A stretch of DNA of 10,848 nucleotides. Origin: an uncultured Saprospiraceae bacterium (lineage in GTDB: Bacteria > Bacteroidota > Bacteroidia > Chitinophagales > Saprospiraceae). The notes under the pieces are model-generated. The model saw only the letters and a program-made list of their open reading frames with translations. It ran no database searches and was not told the origin of the DNA. Positions 6,407 through 10,848 of this stretch are shown here, one piece after another. The stretch spans positions 1-10,848 of the forward strand of contig CALHUZ010000445.1 of assembly GCA_938039305.1 (NCBI GenBank), read 5' to 3'. The translations under genes were made by a program, and so were the position numbers. How positions within the stretch are numbered: the first letter of the stretch is position 1; the number at the start of each line of letters is the position of its first letter.

Positions 6407-6710
6407 TAGTTCAGGACTTAATAAGACAGAAGGAAATAAGCGATCTCTACGGTTTAGCCTTTTCATTGGGCTATTCTTTTTTTTGGGATGCTTCATCTTG
6501 CCTTCTTCTTGTGGAGATAATTCAAATGTAGCTAACCTGCTGCCTCCCGATGTCCAATATATGGCTGACACTATGTTTTCACATAGACGAAAAGCATTAA
6601 TAGAAGAGTTTGACAGTTTGTGTGCGTCGAAGGCAGATGATATAGTAAGGATGAAAGTGGATTCTTTAGTAAAGCTTGAAAAAGCTCGGATTAATGCTAT
6701 GATCAAATGA
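6399..6710 (+). CDS. Small predicted lipoprotein, first of a tandem pair
   Basis: A 103-residue protein of unknown function. A polar N-terminus (1-18) is followed by a hydrophobic stretch (19-34) and LPSSC with a likely lipidated cysteine at C38, though proline at -3 makes the lipobox imperfect. Residues 50-100 are charged and helical, with a second cysteine at C75. Residues 51-95 align without gaps to 24-68 of the next protein, with matching D, A, F, K, L, E, C, A, D and DS positions, which supports it being a real gene. The start must be TTG at 6399, overlapping the lptB end by eight bases: no ATG or GTG occurs in the frame until after the lipobox. A T8 run (6477-6484) lies in the signal region. 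The strong overlap suggests co-expression with lptB; a role in LPS transport is speculation. Confidence 0.6.
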   Translation: MVNSSGLNKTEGNKRSLRFSLFIGLFFFLGCFILPSSCGDNSNVANLLPPDVQYMADTMFSHRRKALIEEFDSLCASKADDIVRMKVDSLVKLEKARINAMIK

Positions 6711-7045
6711 AAGTAACTGTCTTATCAATTGCTTTATGTCTTCTAACACTTGTGAGCTGTGGGCTTTCGGAAGAAGATATGGTGCGGTTAGCAAAGTTAG
6801 AGTTTGAGAATAAAGTGAAGCTTTTAGAGCAAGAAAGATCATTGATTTGTAATAAAGATGCTGACGCCCGAGCCGAGATTTTAGCTGATTCGATCATCAG
6901 AGAGTTGCGTATCAATCCTTTAAAGGACTCACTGTATAGGCCCTTTGTACCTCCGAAACCAACCTACGTTGAGACAGATAGTACTGTGGTTAATTCTAAA
7001 CAAAGTGTTAAACCTATCCTAGAGTCTGACGAGATCAAAAGATAG
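6707..7045 (+). CDS. Small predicted lipoprotein, second of a tandem pair
   Basis: A 112-residue protein of unknown function. A clean lipoprotein signal peptide (MKVTVLSIALCLLTLVSC) has the lipobox LVSC with lipidated C18. Residues 22-70 are charged and probably helical with a second cysteine at C48; residues 80-112 form a Pro/Thr/Ser-rich, probably disordered tail. Residues 24-68 match 51-95 of the preceding lipoprotein without gaps (about 11 identities plus conserved hydrophobic positions, C48 aligned with C75), so the two look like diverged tandem duplicates. The ATG overlaps the previous stop in ATGA. It is the last gene of the xerD-lptB cluster before a 93-base gap. Unlike the first copy it has a conventional start and lipobox. 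Confidence 0.72.
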   Translation: MKVTVLSIALCLLTLVSCGLSEEDMVRLAKLEFENKVKLLEQERSLICNKDADARAEILADSIIRELRINPLKDSLYRPFVPPKPTYVETDSTVVNSKQSVKPILESDEIKR

Positions 7046-7077
7046 TATTCTTATATTCGTTTTCTTCGAGGTATTTT

Positions 7078-7090
7078 CACAAATTTTGTG
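7078..7090. repeat. Perfect palindrome CACAAA-T-TTTGTG upstream of moxR
   Basis: CACAAA (7078-7083) and TTTGTG (7085-7090) are exact reverse complements around a single T. It lies in the 93-base gap (7046-7138) between the lipoprotein cluster and moxR and is followed two bases later by another palindrome. The odd centre and short length fit a dimeric repressor site better than a hairpin. The only promoter I can suggest overlaps it: TTTTG (7084-7088), 24 bases, then TATTTTAT (7113-7120), which is a poor match. Confidence 0.4.
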
Positions 7091-7092
7091 GT

Positions 7093-7108
7093 AATCGAAG
7101 GATCGATT
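7093..7108. repeat. Inverted repeat AATCGA-AGGA-TCGATT upstream of moxR
   Basis: AATCGA (7093-7098) and TCGATT (7103-7108) are perfect reverse complements around a 4-base centre. It could be a second operator half or a small RNA hairpin with a tetraloop. No T-run follows, so it is not an intrinsic terminator of the upstream cluster. It starts two bases after the 7078-7090 palindrome and 46 bases before the moxR start. Confidence 0.4.
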
Positions 7109-7138
7109 TCCATATTTTATTTAACTAATAAAGCATCA

Positions 7139-8137
7139 ATGCAAGCAGCTGTAGATATAGAAGCGCTCAACCAGCAAATACAAGTAGATAGCGCATTTCT
7201 TGATGATATAACAAGAGAGTCAGCTAAGGTGATAGTTGGACAAGACAGAATGATTGAACGACTTCTTGTTGGGTTACTATCTAACGGTCATGTACTATTA
7301 GAAGGTCTTCCTGGTCTTGCGAAGACACTTGCTATAAAGACATTGTCATCAATCATAAGTGCTTCTTATAGCCGGATACAATTCACTCCAGATCTTTTGC
7401 CAGCGGACATCCTTGGTACTATGATTTACAATCAGAAGGCAAATGAGTTCTCAGTGAGAAAAGGTCCGATCTTTTCTAATTTTATTCTTGCAGATGAGAT
7501 TAACCGTGCTCCTGCAAAGGTGCAAAGTGCCTTGCTCGAGGCTATGCAGGAGCGACAAGTGACGATCGGTAGAGAGACATTTAAATTAGAAGAGCCATTT
7601 TTAGTATTAGCGACTCAGAACCCTATAGAACAAGAAGGGACATACCCTCTGCCAGAAGCGCAGACAGATCGATTCATGCTCAAGGTTAATATCGGATACC
7701 CAACTAAAGAAGATGAGTTAGAGATAGTAAGGAGAAATGTCTCCGGCGCTATATCGCAAAAGATAAATCCAGTTACTTCTCAAGAGCAAATACTTAAGGC
7801 TCGTAATCTGGTCAGAAAGATATACATGGATGAGAAGGTTGAGAAATATATCATCGATATCGTCTTTGCTTCTCGAAATCCATCAGAATATGGATTGAGC
7901 TCATTAGATGGACTGATAGGATATGGAGGTTCTCCGAGGGCGAGTATTAATCTTGCATTGGCGTCAAGGGCATATGCTTTCATACAGCGGCGGGGATATG
8001 TGATTCCAGATGATGTGAGAAATGTCTGTCAAGATGTAATGAGACATCGTATCGGAATCACTTATGAAGCCGAAGCTGAAAATATAAATCAAGAAGAAAT
8101 CATCTCTCAAATATTGAGCAAAGTAGAAGTGCCTTAA
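7139..8137 (+). CDS. MoxR-family AAA+ ATPase
   Basis: A 332-residue MoxR/RavA-type AAA+ ATPase, thought to act as a chaperone that remodels partner complexes, here probably the DUF58/Bat proteins encoded downstream. Residue numbers are from ATG 7139 (MQAAVDIEALNQQ). VIVGQDRMIERLLVGLL opens the AAA+ core (31-47), Walker A GLPGLAKT is at 56-63, Walker B ILADEINR at 116-123, APAKVQSALLEAMQE at 124-138, sensor 1 ATQNPIEQEGTYPLPEAQ at 158-175 with DRF after it, and the C-terminal lid includes YGGSPRA (about 262-268). The in-frame GTG at 7088 would add 17 residues with no family likeness and begins inside a palindrome, so ATG 7139 is preferred. It is the first gene of the rightmost operon, 17 bases before the next gene. 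The protein is cytoplasmic. Confidence 0.93.
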   Translation: MQAAVDIEALNQQIQVDSAFLDDITRESAKVIVGQDRMIERLLVGLLSNGHVLLEGLPGLAKTLAIKTLSSIISASYSRIQFTPDLLPADILGTMIYNQKANEFSVRKGPIFSNFILADEINRAPAKVQSALLEAMQERQVTIGRETFKLEEPFLVLATQNPIEQEGTYPLPEAQTDRFMLKVNIGYPTKEDELEIVRRNVSGAISQKINPVTSQEQILKARNLVRKIYMDEKVEKYIIDIVFASRNPSEYGLSSLDGLIGYGGSPRASINLALASRAYAFIQRRGYVIPDDVRNVCQDVMRHRIGITYEAEAENINQEEIISQILSKVEVP

Positions 8138-8154
8138 TCTAGGTTATTCACTCT

Positions 8155-9396
8155 ATGACAAAGCTTATCATTTTCATCAGTATTTTCTTTTTTGGTCATG
8201 TCGCCATGGCGCAGGAGAGTAGTGCTATGGACGATCTCCAAGATTTAGATGGAACCGTAATTAGAATAAATGGATTCTTAGATCACAGTTTGCCTGTAGA
8301 GATTCACTATTCAAATAGTAGTGATGATTGTCTTGGTGTGATGAAGATCAATGATGATATCGATATAAAATTAGAAGGGTCATGTACAGATACCTCCCTG
8401 GTATTGTATGAGTTTGATGAGTACTCTCGAGTCTCAGGTATCATATCAGGCAAGATTATTAATGAAGAATACGATCTTATATGGCATAACTATGATCATT
8501 CGCTTAGTTATAACCTTTACTCTTATGGGGAAGGCGCTCAAACCGATCAGATAAGGGTGTACCACCTTAATGAAGAAAATCAGTTTGATCAAGCAATCCT
8601 TTTTTCTGATATTAAGAGTATATCAGTGTCTAGTGAAGACAATATTAACCTAAAGTGGCAACCTTATGAGTACGCTATAGCTCCTTATGCTTGTACTTTT
8701 CAAGATGCCATTTTAGGAGTAAGAGATTTAGCTGTTTCAGATAGAGTATTAAGTGTCGGTAAGCAACTTTTTCATTTCGCAGAGGGTGTTGAAGTCATCA
8801 ATGATTCAGGTCATGCCTATGACTATTTCTATAATTACAGATATCCTGTTTTCGAAGAACGAAAATTTGATAAGTACATCAAAACTATTGTAGAAAATCA
8901 GCTCAATTCTTTTCAAAGAGGATTGGATAAAGAAAGGCAAGATGATGAAGAGTTTGATTTAGATCATAGACTTCGGGATAGAGGGATCGGTGATTTTTTC
9001 GTTTCGTTGGTTACTGAAGAACTAATCAGTGGCTACCTCACTTTTCACAGCACAAATAATAATACAACTGAGACTGTCTCCTTCACATATGATCGATCGA
9101 AAGATCGGTTTTATGAACTAAGAGACTTCTGGAAGAAAGAATTCAACTTCACATATTTTCTTAAATCTTTTTTAGAAAATAAAAAAAGGGAGCTTTTACT
9201 TAAAGAAGATCCGTATGTAAAAAGAATGCTAAAAGACGTACCCTTTAATCACTATAATCTCACTGCAAAAGGGTTAGTGTTTTTTACAGATTATAATTTT
9301 GTTTATGGCCGTAGATCTATATTGATATCTTATGATGAGATCATGAGTTTCATAGATAACAAATCCTTAGGTAACTTTTTAAACAAAGGGTCATGA
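8155..9396 (+). CDS. Secreted two-domain protein with DUF3298-like C-terminus
   Basis: A 413-residue exported protein. The signal peptide is MTKLIIFISIFFFGHVAMA, cut before Q20. Residues about 31-122 look like the small all-beta domain with the pattern LDGTV...LPVEIHYSN...IKLEGSC...LYEFDEYSRVSGIISGKI often seen ahead of DUF3298 in Bacteroidota. Residues about 228-400 resemble DUF3298/RsiV-like domains: YPVFEERKFDKYIKTIVENQ, then SFTYDRSKDRFYELRDFW, and NLTAKGLVFFTDYNFVYG leading to ILISYDEIMSFI. The similarity is by pattern and weak, and the GG-H motif often seen in the family is replaced by a Asn/Thr stretch (301-306). No catalytic residues are evident; C60, C77 and C180 could form a disulphide. 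It sits 17 bases after moxR and overlaps the DUF58 gene in ATGA, so it is part of the operon, where this gene is not a standard member. Function unknown. Confidence 0.72.
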   Translation: MTKLIIFISIFFFGHVAMAQESSAMDDLQDLDGTVIRINGFLDHSLPVEIHYSNSSDDCLGVMKINDDIDIKLEGSCTDTSLVLYEFDEYSRVSGIISGKIINEEYDLIWHNYDHSLSYNLYSYGEGAQTDQIRVYHLNEENQFDQAILFSDIKSISVSSEDNINLKWQPYEYAIAPYACTFQDAILGVRDLAVSDRVLSVGKQLFHFAEGVEVINDSGHAYDYFYNYRYPVFEERKFDKYIKTIVENQLNSFQRGLDKERQDDEEFDLDHRLRDRGIGDFFVSLVTEELISGYLTFHSTNNNTTETVSFTYDRSKDRFYELRDFWKKEFNFTYFLKSFLENKKRELLLKEDPYVKRMLKDVPFNHYNLTAKGLVFFTDYNFVYGRRSILISYDEIMSFIDNKSLGNFLNKGS

Positions 9397-10274
9397 GTGA
9401 TACACCCACAGCGGAAATATTAAAGAAGGTAAGAAAGATAGAGATTAAGACTAAAGAGCTTAGCAAGCATCTTTTCTCCGGAGAGTACAGTAGTACTTTT
9501 AAAGGCCGTGGTATGTCCTTTAGCGAAGTTAGAGACTATCACTATGGCGATGATATCCGCAACATAGATTGGAATGTAACAGCTCGAAGTGGGGATCCTC
9601 ATGTGAAGGTATTTGAAGAAGAACGAGAACTGACAGTTGTCTTTCTGGTCGATATGAGTAAGTCTTCATTTTTTGGAACCGTTAATCAGTTTAAGAGCGA
9701 TATCAATACAGAGCTATGCGCTACTTTAGGATTTTCGGCGTTGACTAATCATGATAAAGTTGGAGCTATACTATTTACTGATAAGATAGAAAAATACATT
9801 CCGCCTAAGAAAGGAAGGAACCATATACTTAGAATCATAAGAGAGCTTATATACTTTAAGCCTGAAAGTTCTGGAACGAACATTGGAGAAGCGCTTAAGT
9901 ATCTTAACAATGTTATTAAGAAAAAGAGCATTGCATTTGTTCTTTCTGATTTTATGGACAACACTTATGATGCCGTTCTAAAGATAGCCTCAAGAAAGCA
10001 TGACATCATAGGGGTAAGAGTCTATGATGATTTAGAAGCTGCTTTGCCTAATGTGGGCTTAGTTAAAGTGGAAGATGCAGAGACTGGAGAAAAGCAACTG
10101 ATAGATACATCTTCAAGAGAGTTACGTGAAGACTATGCTTCTTTTTTTGAAGAACGAACTGATTATTTTAATTCTTCATTTAAAAAGAGTGGCGCATCTA
10201 TAATGACGATTAATACTAAAGAGGACTACGTCAAGAATCTTATGTACTTTTTTAAAACACGACATAAGAGATGA
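9393..10274 (+). CDS. DUF58 (von Willebrand A-like) protein of the MoxR operon
   Basis: A 293-residue DUF58 protein, the regular partner of MoxR ATPases. The DUF58 signature is at residues 29-80: SGEYSSTFKGRGMSFSEVRD, then GDDIRNIDWNVTARSGDPHV and KVFEEEREL. A VWA-like fold follows with a MIDAS-type DMSKS at 87-91, a T in SSGTN (159-163) and D186 in LSDFMD, so metal binding looks possible. It has no membrane segment and no signal peptide, so it should be cytoplasmic or peripheral, as usual for this short form. It overlaps the preceding secreted-protein gene and the following BatD-like gene by four bases each, pointing to coupled translation. In related operons such proteins link MoxR to membrane-anchored Bat proteins; the client here is unknown. 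Confidence 0.92.
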   Translation: MSDTPTAEILKKVRKIEIKTKELSKHLFSGEYSSTFKGRGMSFSEVRDYHYGDDIRNIDWNVTARSGDPHVKVFEEERELTVVFLVDMSKSSFFGTVNQFKSDINTELCATLGFSALTNHDKVGAILFTDKIEKYIPPKKGRNHILRIIRELIYFKPESSGTNIGEALKYLNNVIKKKSIAFVLSDFMDNTYDAVLKIASRKHDIIGVRVYDDLEAALPNVGLVKVEDAETGEKQLIDTSSRELREDYASFFEERTDYFNSSFKKSGASIMTINTKEDYVKNLMYFFKTRHKR

Positions 10275-10848
10275 GAATAGCTTGTATTGTCATGTTTTTA
10301 ATTTGTCTCGTTCAGCTTTCTGTAGCTCAAGTCGAAGTATTGGGTGGGTTTGCACAAGATACAGTCGTCATAGGAGATCCAGTTGATATGACGCTTAGTG
10401 TTGAAATCTCTAATGATGTACAAGTTTTAGCCGTCAATGCATTCTTTTTGGATTCTATCTATAGTGGACTTCAGACTGCTAAGAATAATGTGGATACTAC
10501 ACAACCAGTTATTCCAGCTATCGCAGATTTTGAGGTGTTGAATAATGGAGGTTGGGAAGATGTTGATGGAGATGGTTTTTTTGCTGGTCCTGAATTGAGT
10601 TGGGATACGACAAGGATCGGTTCGCAGAGTATATTAGAAAAAACATTTTCGATAAGGATGTGGGACCCAGGGCCCAATGTGATGCTGTATCCAGGAGTTG
10701 TCTATAGTCAGGCAGGTGCTCAAGATCAAGCTACTAATCAAAGTCAAATGCAAGTGTTTGTCGCTCCTCCAGGAGGTCTGCCGACAGCGCAAGACTCGTT
10801 GCAATTAGCTCCGATTAAAAATATAAAAGAAGAGCAAACTAACTTCAG
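10271..10848 (+). CDS. BatD-like exported protein, N-terminal part (cut by window edge)
   Basis: 192 codons are present with no stop before the edge. A signal peptide (MRIACIVMFLICLVQLSVA, cut before Q20) is followed by a BatD/oxygen-tolerance-like beta-sandwich: DTVVIGDPVDMTLSVEI (30-46), then about 55-165 with FEVLNNGGWEDVDGDG and KTFSIRMWDPGPNVM. The segment PIKNIKEEQTNF at the edge matches the region that in Bacteroidota DUF58-associated proteins comes just before a membrane helix. Residues 97-102 form DVDGDG, a calcium-loop-like DxDxDG. It overlaps the DUF58 gene in ATGA and is the fourth gene of the operon. Assignment to BatD is by context and pattern; the membrane anchor and C-terminal part lie outside the window. 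Further Bat genes may follow. Confidence 0.75.
   Translation, partial: MRIACIVMFLICLVQLSVAQVEVLGGFAQDTVVIGDPVDMTLSVEISNDVQVLAVNAFFLDSIYSGLQTAKNNVDTTQPVIPAIADFEVLNNGGWEDVDGDGFFAGPELSWDTTRIGSQSILEKTFSIRMWDPGPNVMLYPGVVYSQAGAQDQATNQSQMQVFVAPPGGLPTAQDSLQLAPIKNIKEEQTNF

Noticed and set aside
6377..6706. 109-codon open frame on the minus strand opposite the first small lipoprotein
   Set aside because: No recognisable domain or signal, opposite to the operon, and the plus-strand frame has a lipobox and a paralogue next door.
7088..7138. GTG start giving a 349-residue MoxR
   Set aside because: It begins inside a palindrome in the intergenic region and adds non-homologous residues; ATG 7139 fits.

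Overview
This window reads as a chromosomal segment of a Bacteroidota bacterium. The protein families point there: a PadR/PspC pair with the Bacteroidota-type PspC N-terminus, an Ig-like 'PTGGPKD' lipoprotein, and a MoxR/DUF58/BatD-type operon. The best promoter matches the Bacteroidota sigma factor form TTG-N20-TAnnTTTG. The DNA is AT-rich, Shine-Dalgarno sequences are mostly absent, and genes often overlap by 4 bases. I cannot place it below phylum with confidence.

Layout. At the left edge, on the minus strand, is the start of gltX (glutamyl-tRNA synthetase), with a divergent intergenic region. All other genes are on the plus strand. (1) A short polysaccharide deacetylase (228-815). (2) A regulatory module: a gap rich in the heptamer TATAGTA/TACTATA, a well-formed promoter, a PadR-family repressor (977-1369) and a PspC-family membrane protein encoded in two pieces (1403-2059 and 2083-2979). 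The pieces are in different frames and meet at a run of nine A's. (3) xerD (3042-3950), overlapping an Ig-like lipoprotein (3947-5647), then lptB (5660-6406), then two small lipoproteins (6399-6710 and 6707-7045) that look like tandem paralogues. This run is tightly packed and probably one operon. (4) A 93-base gap with two adjacent perfect palindromes, then moxR (7139-8137), a secreted two-domain protein with a DUF3298-like C-terminus (8155-9396), a DUF58 protein (9393-10274) and a BatD-like exported protein cut by the right edge (10271-end).

How the genes may work together. The main theme is the cell envelope: deacetylation of a glycan, PspC-type membrane stress protein, LPS export (LptB), several lipoproteins, and a MoxR-DUF58-Bat complex at the inner membrane/periplasm. 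xerD and gltX are housekeeping genes that sit beside them.

Most interesting points. The split PspC gene has an A9 tract containing the heptamer A AAA AAG, in the only short stretch where both frames are open. It is followed by a long hairpin that buries the second piece's start codons. This could be programmed frameshifting, transcriptional slippage, a phase-variable tract or a sequencing error. Other points are the heptamer cluster over the padR promoter, the tandem lipoproteins with a conserved second cysteine, and the extra secreted protein inside the moxR-DUF58 operon. No tRNA, rRNA, CRISPR array, insertion sequence or clear intrinsic terminator was seen.
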